This document shows, piece by piece, positions 16,636 to 24,549 of a stretch of 37,312 nt of DNA. The translations under genes were made by a program, and so were the position numbers. Location: NCBI RefSeq assembly GCF_004341445.1, contig NZ_SLXV01000029.1, forward strand, positions 1 through 37,312, in the 5' to 3' direction. The notes below the pieces were generated by a model. That model did not search any database. It was not told the origin of the DNA and saw nothing but the letters and a program-made list of their open reading frames with translations. Numbering within the stretch: the stretch's first letter is position 1; each line of letters begins with the position of its first letter. This DNA is from Baia soyae (GTDB lineage: Bacteria; Bacillota; Bacilli; Thermoactinomycetales; Thermoactinomycetaceae).

Positions 16636-17286
16636 ATGACTCAATTAGATCGAGAGAAAGAGTTAGAGATGAATGAAACAAATCACACAGATGATACCCA
16701 AGAGGATCGTGTGATGGTCGGTAAATTAAAGTGGAGTCAAAAAGAGGAAGAAAAGCGCACAGACGAAGCTGTGGAGGACGAGTTTAAAGAATCGAAAAAA
16801 GAGGAAGAAGAGCAAGGGAGCGAAGATTCTAAAGCGGACAAGCTTGCGAATTTTGAAGATACACTAAGCCCTCTTGATTTTAAAGAGTATAAGGTAGATC
16901 TTGAACAGCTTCAGGAAGCTTCTGCGGCAGTGGAAACGCCTCTAAAAGAAGAAAGCACGACTGTAGTTGAGGATATAGAAGATCTGGAGAAGGAAGAACA
17001 TGTGCAGGATGAGGTTGTGAAAAATTCATTTGATGCGCATGATAATGAACAAGAATTAGTAGAAAATATAGACCATGATGCAGAAGTAGTCGAAGAAATA
17101 AACCCAGAAACGAAAAGAAGTCCTTTGAAAGTAGCTATAAAAATTCTCTGGATTCCGGTATTATTGATAGCGGCATTAATGACGGGTCTAGTGATCGGGA
17201 ATACCATGATTGGTGGGAAGCCCATTTCAGACATATTTAGCTGGAGTTCGTGGGAACACTTATATAACTTAATTTATCAGAAGTAA
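16636..17286 (+). CDS. EpuA-family membrane protein with a long acidic N-terminal region
   Basis: The C-terminal ~50 residues, a membrane helix (about 166-188) followed by GNTMIGGKPISDIFSWSSWEHL, match the EpuA domain, a short protein found near fabZ in many Firmicutes and often mislabelled as an RNA polymerase beta subunit. EpuA proteins are usually 60-100 aa; this one has 216 aa because of a ~160-residue cytoplasmic region very rich in Glu, Asp and Lys, probably disordered or coiled coil. Start ATG 16636 follows GGAGAGGTAG. The role is unknown. The position between spoIIID and fabZ is shared with relatives. Confidence 0.75.
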   Translation: MTQLDREKELEMNETNHTDDTQEDRVMVGKLKWSQKEEEKRTDEAVEDEFKESKKEEEEQGSEDSKADKLANFEDTLSPLDFKEYKVDLEQLQEASAAVETPLKEESTTVVEDIEDLEKEEHVQDEVVKNSFDAHDNEQELVENIDHDAEVVEEINPETKRSPLKVAIKILWIPVLLIAALMTGLVIGNTMIGGKPISDIFSWSSWEHLYNLIYQK

Positions 17287-17294
17287 CCCCTTTA

Positions 17295-17324
17295 AATCCC
17301 GCTTAAGTAGACGGGGTTTCTTCG
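17295..17324 (+). terminator. Terminator after the EpuA-family gene
   Basis: AATCCCG (17295-17301) pairs with CGGGGTT (17312-17318) around a 10-nt loop, followed by TCTTC. The U-tract is imperfect. Confidence 0.65.
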
Positions 17325-17350
17325 TGTCAAACCACTACTTAGGAGGGACT

Positions 17351-17872
17351 ATGTTGAATGTGCCCAATCTGTTGACGTTGGTTCGTTTTCTATTGGTTCC
17401 AGTTTACTTGCTCATATTCTTCTCGGACATTCCTTCACCAGCACGCCTTTGCTGGGCGATCGGGATTATCTTCTTAGCGGGCCTGACCGATGTAGTAGAT
17501 GGGTATCTAGCTAGACGTAATAATCAAGTAACGCAAATGGGTGCTATGTTAGATCCACTTGCGGATAAGTGTATGTTAATGGCCATCTTTCTATCCTTAT
17601 TACTGTCAGATAAAATCTCATGGGAAGCAGCATTTGCCATCCTATTCCGCGATCTGGGCATGATTGTCTATGGAGCGATCGTCCATTTCCAAGGTAGGAA
17701 AACGGTACCTGCTAACTTTCTAGGGAAGATGACAACGGTACTTTCTTATCTCGTGTTATTTATGGTTATGTTTGATGCTCCGTATGCCTCAACTATGTTA
17801 TGGATTGTCATCGGGCTTTCCTATATCACGGCTTTGTTTTATATGTTCCAACTAAAAGTGGTAAATGAGTAA
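17351..17872 (+). CDS. CDP-alcohol phosphatidyltransferase family protein (PgsA-like)
   Basis: This integral membrane enzyme moves a phosphatidyl group from CDP-diacylglycerol to an alcohol, most likely glycerol 3-phosphate. The catalytic motif D-x2-DG-x2-AR-x8-G-x3-D-x3-D is complete (DVVDGYLARR...GAMLDPLADK, about residues 51-77). The 173-aa product has about five or six hydrophobic segments. Start ATG 17351 has AGGAGGG directly upstream; the reading from 17324 lies over the preceding terminator. It might be a second paralogue of housekeeping PgsA, which in Bacillus lies elsewhere, so substrate and symbol are left open. Confidence 0.88.
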   Translation: MLNVPNLLTLVRFLLVPVYLLIFFSDIPSPARLCWAIGIIFLAGLTDVVDGYLARRNNQVTQMGAMLDPLADKCMLMAIFLSLLLSDKISWEAAFAILFRDLGMIVYGAIVHFQGRKTVPANFLGKMTTVLSYLVLFMVMFDAPYASTMLWIVIGLSYITALFYMFQLKVVNE

Positions 17873-17888
17873 GAAATGTGAATAATAA

Positions 17889-17924
17889 AGGGATCGGGGC
17901 GATGAACCCCGATTCTTTCTCTTT
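17889..17924 (+). terminator. Terminator after the phosphatidyltransferase gene
   Basis: ATCGGGG (17893-17899) pairs with CCCCGAT (17907-17913) around a 7-nt loop, followed by TCTTTCTCTTT. Confidence 0.85.
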
Positions 17925-17965
17925 GCGACATCATTCTTGTATACATAAAATTAGGAGGGTGCAAC

Positions 17966-19291
17966 ATGGGAGCAAGAAATGTAACCCGCACCATTATTGT
18001 TGAAACACCATCAAAACCAGGGAATTTAGGGAAAGTGACAACCGCCATTGGCTTATTTGGTGGTGATATTGGCGAGATTAAAACGAGACAAATAGGACCC
18101 TATTCGACTGTGCGAGATATTACCGTACAATGCGAAAGTGAAGAACAATTAGAGACAGCAATAGCGGCTGTGGAGCAGTTAGGGGAAGGGATTCATGTAA
18201 GAGCGGTCTCTGATGATGTTCTTCACGCCCATGAGGGCGGTAAGATTCATATGAGTAGCCGCTTTGATATACGTTCCATCGATGACTTGCGAAAAGTGTA
18301 TACGCCTGGTGTTGCCAATGTGTGCCGTGCGATTGAAGAAGATCCATCTTTGGCTCAATACTATACAAGCATAGGAAATACCGTTGCAATCATTACAGAT
18401 GGAACGGCTATTTTAGGTCTTGGAAATATTGGCCCCTTGGCAGGAATGCCTGTAATGGAGGGGAAAGCGGCCCTATTCGATCGTCTTGCAGGGATTAGTG
18501 GCATTCCAATCCTACTAGACACCAGTGATCCGGATGAAGTCGTCGCAACGGTGAAGCGGATTTCAAAAGGGTTCGGCGGTATTTTATTAGAGGATATTGG
18601 ATCCCCGCACTGCTTTGAAATTGAAGAGCGTCTGATTAAAGATCTTGATATCCCTGTGATGCACGATGATCAACATGGTACGGCTGTTGTGACACTCGCG
18701 GCTGTTATGTCTGCGTGTCGTAGTGCAGGCGTTAATTTAAAAGAAGCGGTTGTAGGGCAAATTGGACTAGGTGCTGCGGGCTTAGCGATTTGTCGGATGT
18801 TCATGGCTTACGGCGTAAAAGAAATGGTCGGAGTCGATCGTCAACCAGCTGCCTTAGATCGATTAGCTATGTATGGCGGAACACCTGCTCGCTCGCTGGA
18901 AGAAATCATGGAGAAGTGTGATATCGTGATCGCTACGACGGGTGTACCTAATTTAATTAAGCCAGAATGGATTAAAAAGGGACAAGTCATACTAGCTCTT
19001 TCGAATCCAAAACCAGAAATCGAGCCAGATGAGGCGATCAAAGCAGGGGCTTTGTTTGCGGCGGATGGACGATCGGTCAATAATGTTCTTGGATTCCCAG
19101 GTATTTTCCGTGGAGCATTAAACGCTGGAGCAAAACGGATTACCCATGATATGTTAGTAGCAGCTGCTACTGCAATATCAAACCATACCAAGCCAGGCCA
19201 GTTAGTTCCTCACCCACTCGATTTAAGAGCACATCAAATTGTGGCAGAAGCAGTCGAGATGGCAGTGATGAAAGAGGAATCAAGTAAATAA
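17966..19291 (+). CDS. NAD(P)-dependent malic enzyme with N-terminal ACT domain
   Basis: The enzyme oxidatively decarboxylates malate to pyruvate, giving NAD(P)H. The 441-aa protein has an ACT domain (about 8-82: TIIVETPSKPGNLGKVTTAI), then the malic N-domain with catalytic VYTPGVA and GLGNIGPLAGMPVMEGKAAL, metal-site HDDQHGTA, and a Rossmann domain GQIGLGAAGLA. This architecture matches Bacillus YtsJ-type enzymes, which prefer NADP; the cofactor cannot be fixed by reading. AGGAGGG precedes ATG 17966. The ACT domain suggests allosteric control by a small metabolite. fabZ follows after 16 nt. Confidence 0.93.
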   Translation: MGARNVTRTIIVETPSKPGNLGKVTTAIGLFGGDIGEIKTRQIGPYSTVRDITVQCESEEQLETAIAAVEQLGEGIHVRAVSDDVLHAHEGGKIHMSSRFDIRSIDDLRKVYTPGVANVCRAIEEDPSLAQYYTSIGNTVAIITDGTAILGLGNIGPLAGMPVMEGKAALFDRLAGISGIPILLDTSDPDEVVATVKRISKGFGGILLEDIGSPHCFEIEERLIKDLDIPVMHDDQHGTAVVTLAAVMSACRSAGVNLKEAVVGQIGLGAAGLAICRMFMAYGVKEMVGVDRQPAALDRLAMYGGTPARSLEEIMEKCDIVIATTGVPNLIKPEWIKKGQVILALSNPKPEIEPDEAIKAGALFAADGRSVNNVLGFPGIFRGALNAGAKRITHDMLVAAATAISNHTKPGQLVPHPLDLRAHQIVAEAVEMAVMKEESSK

Positions 19292-19307
19292 GAGATGAGG
19301 TTTGTTT

Positions 19308-19751
19308 ATGGAATGGGCTATCGATAAGATTAAAGAGACGATTCCACACAGATATCCTTTTTTATTAGTGGATCGTGTGTTGGAATGTGAACCGAATGTT
19401 CGTGCAGTCGGCATCAAAAATGTTTCAATAAACGAGCCATTTTTCCAAGGGCACTTTCCCCATTATCCAGTTATGCCGGGTGTGTTGATCGTAGAAGCGT
19501 TAGCTCAGGTTGGAGCATTGGCAGTTCTCACTTCAGAGGAGCACAAAGGGAAGACGGGCTTCCTTACAGGGGTTGACGGTTTTCGTTTTCGTGGACAAGT
19601 TGTTCCGGGGGATCAAGTGCGCTTAGAGGTGGAATTAACTCGTTTTAAAGGAAGTATCGGTAAAGGAAAAGGTACGGCGACCGTTGATGGAAAAGTGGTC
19701 GCATCAGGGGAATTAATGTTTGCGATTATCGATGTAGCAAGCCAAGGATAA
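19308..19751 (+). CDS. fabZ: 3-hydroxyacyl-[acyl-carrier-protein] dehydratase FabZ
   Basis: FabZ dehydrates 3-hydroxyacyl-ACP in type II fatty acid synthesis. The 147-aa hotdog-fold protein keeps [13 protein letters not shown], the catalytic His in [14 protein letters not shown] and the catalytic Glu in [11 protein letters not shown]. Start ATG 19308 with GATGAGG 7 nt upstream is preferred to a TTG at 19302. The gene sits close behind the malic enzyme gene, which could supply NAD(P)H for fatty acid synthesis (inference). In Bacillus the fabZ homologue also lies downstream of spoIIID. Confidence 0.96.
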   Translation: MEWAIDKIKETIPHRYPFLLVDRVLECEPNVRAVGIKNVSINEPFFQGHFPHYPVMPGVLIVEALAQVGALAVLTSEEHKGKTGFLTGVDGFRFRGQVVPGDQVRLEVELTRFKGSIGKGKGTATVDGKVVASGELMFAIIDVASQG

Positions 19752-19767
19752 AATAGAAGTAGAGGAT

Positions 19768-19800
19768 AGGATGGGGTCGTAGCGACCTCTCCTTTTTCTT
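19768..19800 (+). terminator. fabZ terminator
   Basis: An 11-bp stem with one bulged T (AGGA-GGGGTCG with CGACCTC-TCCT) and a 3-nt loop is followed by TTTTTCTT. It touches the 3' end of the convergent small gene. Confidence 0.85.
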
Positions 19801-19946
19801 TATCTGAATGGATAGATGAGCGTATAGAGCAGGACCCACAGTAGGGAGCTAAAAAGTAACGAATTACGGATGCCTGTAAAGGGTTGTTCTTGAAACTCAT
19901 CGATATTGAGTTCTAACTCCATCTCCCATGAATCATGGTTTTCCAT
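19800..19946 (-). CDS. 48-aa single-TM micro-protein
   Basis: I do not recognise this family. The ATG at 19946 has an excellent minus-strand ribosome binding site (AGGAGGGATGTAACG before the ATG), which is the main reason to call it. An upstream ATG at 19988 lacks one. The protein has an acidic N-terminal half (MENHDSWEMELELNIDEF) and a C-terminal hydrophobic helix (about residues 28-45, SLLFSSLLWVLLYTLIY) ending in PFR, so it is probably an N-in membrane peptide. It is convergent with fabZ and divergent from the polysaccharide operon. Confidence 0.65.
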   Translation of the reverse strand: MENHDSWEMELELNIDEFQEQPFTGIRNSLLFSSLLWVLLYTLIYPFR

Positions 19947-20255
19947 CGTTACATCCCTCCTGACGATATGCTGTGCTACTATGTACAAGTGTTCACAGGT
20001 AGTTTGCGATTGTTAAATAGGGTTTTATACGGCTCATACTATGGAAGATTCCAGAGATTGTGGGTAACTTATAATACATATTTGAAAAAGTGCACTCCTT
20101 TGTAGTGTGCTATCCAAAAGATTTCAGTTATGTTACAGTGAGACTGTAGTTTGTAATCTTTCTGTAACATTAGGGACGTAAATCATCGTTTGTTAGAGGT
20201 ACAATGAGAGTGAATATCTATATATGGAACAAGTTGTCGGAAATGAGGGAGATCT
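19947..20255 (+). promoter_or_regulatory. Promoter and regulatory region of the first polysaccharide operon
   Basis: No gene lies here. A 9-bp perfect inverted repeat, ATGTTACAG (20130-20138) and CTGTAACAT (20162-20170), encloses TGTAAT (20152-20157), which is followed after 5 nt by TGTAAC (20163-20168). A -10-like TACAAT lies at 20200-20205 with no recognisable -35, suggesting activator dependence (inference). The repeats end about 30 nt upstream of this -10. Related arrays precede the units at 29868 and 30830. Confidence 0.5.
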
Positions 20256-21293
20256 ATGGTACGCTATGGTATTGTAGGCTGTGGTCATATTGCTAAGAAG
20301 CACGTTTCAGCGATTCAAGCTGATCCTGGAGCTGTTCTTGTGGCAGTATGTGACACGAATGAAGAGCGTTTAAAGGAATTTACAATCGATGGAGTCATCG
20401 GATATACGGATCTGGCTGACATGTTAAAAGCGGACATCGATGTTGTATCGATTTGTACACCAAGTGGTCTGCATCCTGCGCTTACGATCCAAGTGGCTGA
20501 AGCTAAGAAGCATGTCATCGTCGAAAAGCCAATGGCGTTAACGCTAGAAGATGCTGATCGGATGATTGACGCGTGTGAGGAAAATGGTGTCAAGATGGCA
20601 GTGGTCCATCCAAACCGCTTCCGCCCGGCTATCGTAGAACTACGGAAACAAATTGAAAATGAAAAATTCGGGACCATCGGTCATGCCAACGCAACCGTTC
20701 GATGGAATCGGAATCAAGCATATTATGATCAAGCGCCTTGGCGTGGAACCAAAGCGATGGATGGTGGAGTCCTGATGAATCAAGCGATTCATAATATGGA
20801 CTTGCTTCTATGGATGATGGGGGACGTGGATGAAGTTTATACATACGACGCGACCCGGATTCGTCAGATTGAAGCAGAAGATACTTCTATCTCTGTGATC
20901 CGCTTTCAAAATGGAGCACTCGGCGTGCTAGAAGCGGCAGTTACGATTTATCCGAAGAACTTAGAAGAATCATTAAGCATCTTTGGTGAAAAAGGTAGCG
21001 CCGTTGTGGGTGGCCCAACTGCGAACTGGATTAAGACGTGGGACTTTGAAGGTCTGACGGAAGAGGAAGTGGCACAAGTGAAAGAGCAAATTACACAAGA
21101 TCCATGGGGCATGCCGGGTCATGAGTGTATTATTCGCGATATGACACTTGCGATTACAGAAGACCGTACTCCGATTGTCTCTGGCACAGAAGGCCGTGCT
21201 GCACTTGGCTTAGTTGTAGCTTGTCAGATGTCGGCTGAATCAGGTAAACCAATCAAAATGAGTACGTTAAAACGAAATATTTTAACCAAATAA
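20256..21293 (+). CDS. Gfo/Idh/MocA oxidoreductase, WbpB/WlbA-like
   Basis: WbpB/WlbA enzymes oxidise C3 of UDP-N-acetylglucosaminuronate so that an amino group can be added. The 345-aa protein has the Rossmann motif GIVGCGHIAKKH at the N-terminus, the EKPMAL motif with the catalytic-region Lys, and the WlbA-like block AYYDQAPWRGTKAMDGGVLMNQAIHNMD. GAGGGAG precedes ATG 20256. The three following genes supply the aminotransferase, dehydrogenase and acetyltransferase of the same pathway, which makes this substrate assignment more likely than for an isolated Gfo/Idh gene. It is first in an eight-gene unit ending at 29634. Confidence 0.88.
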   Translation: MVRYGIVGCGHIAKKHVSAIQADPGAVLVAVCDTNEERLKEFTIDGVIGYTDLADMLKADIDVVSICTPSGLHPALTIQVAEAKKHVIVEKPMALTLEDADRMIDACEENGVKMAVVHPNRFRPAIVELRKQIENEKFGTIGHANATVRWNRNQAYYDQAPWRGTKAMDGGVLMNQAIHNMDLLLWMMGDVDEVYTYDATRIRQIEAEDTSISVIRFQNGALGVLEAAVTIYPKNLEESLSIFGEKGSAVVGGPTANWIKTWDFEGLTEEEVAQVKEQITQDPWGMPGHECIIRDMTLAITEDRTPIVSGTEGRAALGLVVACQMSAESGKPIKMSTLKRNILTK

Positions 21294-21315
21294 ATGATAA
21301 AAGGGGTATTTTAAA

Positions 21316-22419
21316 ATGAAAAAAATTCCTTTATTGGACTTAAAAGCACAATTTGCTACTATTCGTGAAGAAGTTCTTGCAGCTGTAGAAAACGTTTTTG
21401 AAAGTGGAGCTTATATTCTTGGACCTGAAGTAAAAGCATTGGAAAAAGAAGTAGCTGAGTATATCGGAGTGAAACATGCGATTGGAGTAGCAAACGGGAC
21501 AGACGCGCTTGTACTAACTCTAGATGCTATGGGTGTTGGGCCTGGAGATGAAGTGATCACAACTCCATTTACCTTCTTTGCTTCTGCGGAAACCGTATCG
21601 CAAGTAAGGGGTACACCTGTATTTGTGGATGTAGATCCAGAGACCTATAACTTAGATATCGAGCAACTTAAAGCAAAAATTACAGATAAAACGAAAGTAA
21701 TCATCCCAGTTCATATCTTTGGTCAACCTGCTAATATGGACGAACTTCGCGCGATTGCAGAGGAAAAAGGCATCTATATCTTAGAGGATGCTGCACAGGC
21801 GATGGGGTCTCAGTTCCAAGGTCAAATGATCGGTTCTTGGGGCGATGCGGCAACCTATTCATTCTTCCCAACCAAAAACCTCGGTGGCTATGGTGATGGC
21901 GGGATGGTTGTAACGAATAATGATGAGCTTGCACAGAAAATCCGAATTCTTCGCGTTCATGGTAGTAGCCCGAAATATTATCACAGCATGATTGGTTATA
22001 ACAGCCGTCTAGACGAGATCCAGGCGACTGCGCTACGTATTAAACTACGCCATCTCGATCAGTGGAACGATGCACGTCGAGAAAAAGCGACTATCTATAA
22101 TGAGCTATTAAAAGATACTCCGCTTGTGACACCTTACGAAGCACCAGATCGTAAGCATATTTACCACTTGTATATTGTACAAGCTGAACAACGCGATGAG
22201 TTAATGAAGTATCTAGGGGAGCATGGCATTTCCACAGGGGTATACTACCCAGTTCCGCTTCATCTACAAGAAGTGTATAAAGATTTGGGTCAAGGCGAAG
22301 GTAGTATGCCAGTATCGGAATACTTATCGAAACGTACTTTTGCTCTTCCGCTTTACCCAGAGCTATCTCATGAAGATATGAACTATATCGTGGATACCAT
22401 TAAAAAGTTCTATAAATAA
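21316..22419 (+). CDS. DegT/DnrJ/EryC1 sugar aminotransferase, WbpE-like
   Basis: This PLP enzyme would transfer an amino group, usually from glutamate, to the 3-keto sugar made by the preceding oxidoreductase. The 367-aa protein shows family motifs: GTDAL (phosphate contact), TPFTFFASAE, EDAAQAMGS with Asp158 (pyridine nitrogen) and FFPTKNLGGYGDGG with the PLP Lys187. AAAGGGG lies about 10 nt before ATG 21316, and the gap to the previous gene is 22 nt. Without the flanking wbp-like genes, other 3- or 4-amino sugars would be equally possible. Confidence 0.9.
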   Translation: MKKIPLLDLKAQFATIREEVLAAVENVFESGAYILGPEVKALEKEVAEYIGVKHAIGVANGTDALVLTLDAMGVGPGDEVITTPFTFFASAETVSQVRGTPVFVDVDPETYNLDIEQLKAKITDKTKVIIPVHIFGQPANMDELRAIAEEKGIYILEDAAQAMGSQFQGQMIGSWGDAATYSFFPTKNLGGYGDGGMVVTNNDELAQKIRILRVHGSSPKYYHSMIGYNSRLDEIQATALRIKLRHLDQWNDARREKATIYNELLKDTPLVTPYEAPDRKHIYHLYIVQAEQRDELMKYLGEHGISTGVYYPVPLHLQEVYKDLGQGEGSMPVSEYLSKRTFALPLYPELSHEDMNYIVDTIKKFYK

Positions 22420-22432
22420 GGGGGTACCCAGC

Positions 22433-23767
22433 GTGACAAACGTGTTACTAGAGAAATTAGAGAATCGATCCGCTGTGATCGGAGTAGTAGGGCTTGGTTA
22501 TGTGGGTTTACCACTCGCAGTAGAGAAAGCAAAAGCAGGATTTCGTGTCATCGGCTTTGATGTGTTAAAACATCGTGTGGATGAAGTAAACCAAGGCATT
22601 AACTATATCGGTGATGTTGTCGATGAAGAATTAAAAGAGTTAGTGGCCAGTGGCAAGATTATGGCAACGACGGATTACTCTAAGATTGGGGAAGTCGATG
22701 CAGTAGCGATCTGCGTTCCTACTCCTTTGGATAAATATCAACAGCCAGATGTTTCGTATGTAGAGTCATCTAGTAAAGATATCGCGAAATATTTACATTC
22801 GGGAATGTTAGTTGTCTTAGAAAGTACAACCTATCCAGGCACAACAGAGGAAGTAGTAGGCCCGATCTTAGAAGCAACTGGCTTGAAAATAGGTCAAGAT
22901 TTCTATCTAGCTTACTCTCCAGAACGTGTCGATCCGGGTAATAAAACCTTTAATACCAAAAACACACCAAAAGTAGTAGGCGGTGTGACAGCAGATTGTA
23001 CGAAGGTAGCAGCTGCGATGTACCGTGCGGTATTAGAAGGGGAAGTTCACGAAGTATCGAGTCCGAAAGTAGCGGAAATGGAGAAAATTTTCGAAAACAC
23101 CTTCCGTAACATTAACATCGGACTTGCCAATGAAATGGCGATTCTCTGTCATAAGATGGGGATCGATATCTGGGAAGTGATCGATGCCGCTAAGACCAAA
23201 CCATACGGATTTATGGCGTTCTATCCGGGACCAGGGCTAGGTGGACACTGTATTCCAATCGACCCATTCTATTTGACTTGGAAAGCACGTGAATATAATT
23301 ATCACACTCGCTTAATCGAATGTTCAGGTGAAATTAATAATGCAATGCCAGAATTTGTGGTAGATCGTTCGATGAAAATCTTAAATCGATATGGAAAGGC
23401 ACTCGCAGGTTCTAAAGTACTTGTACTTGGCGTGGCTTATAAAAAAGATATCGATGATATGCGTGAGTCTCCGGTGCTTCCGATTTTAGAGTTGCTTGAG
23501 CTTTATAAAGCGGACGTTGAAGTAGTTGACCCACATGTACCCTCTTTCCGCTTCTCACATAGTGCAGATGCAAAAACGGTGGAAACAGTAGAACTGACAG
23601 CAGAGCGTTTGCAAAATGCGGATCTGGTACTGCTTACTACGGATCACAGTGCCTTTGATTATGAATTGATTGCACGAGAATCGAAAGTGATCTTTGATAC
23701 ACGTAATGCTTTTAAAGGTGTAGGTATTTCTACTTCCGACATTCAGGCAGACTACGAAAAATTATAA
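22433..23767 (+). CDS. Nucleotide sugar 6-dehydrogenase, WbpA-like (UDP-GlcNAc type)
   Basis: It oxidises C6 of a UDP-sugar to the uronate with NAD+. The 444-aa protein has GVVGLGYVGLPLA (NAD binding), ESTTYPGTTEE and the catalytic Cys273 in GPGLGGHCIPIDPFY. The HCIPIDP form is that of UDP-GlcNAc/UDP-ManNAc dehydrogenases (WbpA/WecC), not the CFPKD of UDP-glucose dehydrogenases. Start GTG 22433 follows AAGGGGG. In the proposed pathway it acts first, on UDP-GlcNAc, although its gene is third. Confidence 0.92.
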   Translation: MTNVLLEKLENRSAVIGVVGLGYVGLPLAVEKAKAGFRVIGFDVLKHRVDEVNQGINYIGDVVDEELKELVASGKIMATTDYSKIGEVDAVAICVPTPLDKYQQPDVSYVESSSKDIAKYLHSGMLVVLESTTYPGTTEEVVGPILEATGLKIGQDFYLAYSPERVDPGNKTFNTKNTPKVVGGVTADCTKVAAAMYRAVLEGEVHEVSSPKVAEMEKIFENTFRNINIGLANEMAILCHKMGIDIWEVIDAAKTKPYGFMAFYPGPGLGGHCIPIDPFYLTWKAREYNYHTRLIECSGEINNAMPEFVVDRSMKILNRYGKALAGSKVLVLGVAYKKDIDDMRESPVLPILELLELYKADVEVVDPHVPSFRFSHSADAKTVETVELTAERLQNADLVLLTTDHSAFDYELIARESKVIFDTRNAFKGVGISTSDIQADYEKL

Positions 23768-23784
23768 GAAGTGGGTGTGGGCTC

Positions 23785-24531
23785 ATGAACAATTTCGTAC
23801 ATGAACGTGCGACGATGGGGACAGATGTCTCCATCGGCCATTTTTCGGTTATTGAGGACGGCGTTGTATTAGGGGATCGTGTTATGATCGGGAACAATGT
23901 CACGATTCATGCAGGAACTGTGGTTGGTGATGATGTATTTATTTCTGATAATTGCGTCGTAGGGCGTTGGCCGAGACCTGCGAAAGCGTCAACGGTGAAG
24001 GTAGATGCTTCGTTACCTGCTCTTGAGATCGGAGACGGGACAACCCTTGGGGCAAACACGGTTTTATATCGTGGTTCTTCTTTTGGGAAGGAATGTATGA
24101 TCGGTGACCAAGCCTCTGTACGAGAAAAGTGTGAGATTGGGGATCGCGTGGTCATCGGACGTGGAGTAGCGGTCGAGAATCAAGTCTCCATTGGCTCCTT
24201 TACAAAGATTCAAACCAATTCATACATTACCGCTTATACCACGATTGAGGAAAAGGTCTTTATCGCTCCGACTGTGACGACTACGAATGATAATTTTATG
24301 GGGCGTACGAAAGAACGCTTCCAGTTTGTAAAAGGAGCGCACATCAAGAAAGGCGCACGTGTTGGTGGAGCGTCTATTTTGCTACCGGGTGTGGTTGTAG
24401 CAGAAGAGAGTTTTATCGCGGCAGGCGCCGTTGTACACCGTGATACAGAGGAAAAGAAAGTGTATGTAGGGGTGCCAGCGCGTGTGCTACGTGATGTACC
24501 AGCCCGTGAATTATTAGAAAATCAAGAGTAG
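23785..24531 (+). CDS. Left-handed beta-helix N-acyltransferase, WbpD-like
   Basis: It probably acetylates the 3-amino group introduced by the aminotransferase. The 248-aa protein consists mostly of hexapeptide repeats ([LIV]G-type turns: IGHFSVI, IGNNVTI, IGDRVVIGRGVAV, IGSFTKI) with the WbpD-like region FIAPTVTTTNDNFMG and a C-terminal VGVPARVLRD common to sugar acetyltransferases. It is longer than typical WbpD (about 190 aa) because of extra N-terminal coils and an insertion near residues 58-85. The start is ATG 23785. It closes the four-gene WbpB-E-A-D set. Confidence 0.85.
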   Translation: MNNFVHERATMGTDVSIGHFSVIEDGVVLGDRVMIGNNVTIHAGTVVGDDVFISDNCVVGRWPRPAKASTVKVDASLPALEIGDGTTLGANTVLYRGSSFGKECMIGDQASVREKCEIGDRVVIGRGVAVENQVSIGSFTKIQTNSYITAYTTIEEKVFIAPTVTTTNDNFMGRTKERFQFVKGAHIKKGARVGGASILLPGVVVAEESFIAAGAVVHRDTEEKKVYVGVPARVLRDVPARELLENQE

Positions 24532-24549
24532 TTGAGGTAGGAGCAATCC

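Noticed and set aside
16446-16676. A 76-codon frame upstream of the EpuA-family gene
   Set aside because: It starts with GTG over the promoter region, has no ribosome binding site, and overlaps the true start of the next gene in another frame.
17923-17951. TTGCGA-N17-TAAAAT as promoter of the malic enzyme gene
   Set aside because: The predicted transcription start would fall inside the ribosome binding site of the gene, leaving no usable leader.
19167-19349. Minus-strand frame across the malic enzyme and fabZ junction
   Set aside because: It is antisense to two clear genes, with no ribosome binding site and no recognisable protein features.
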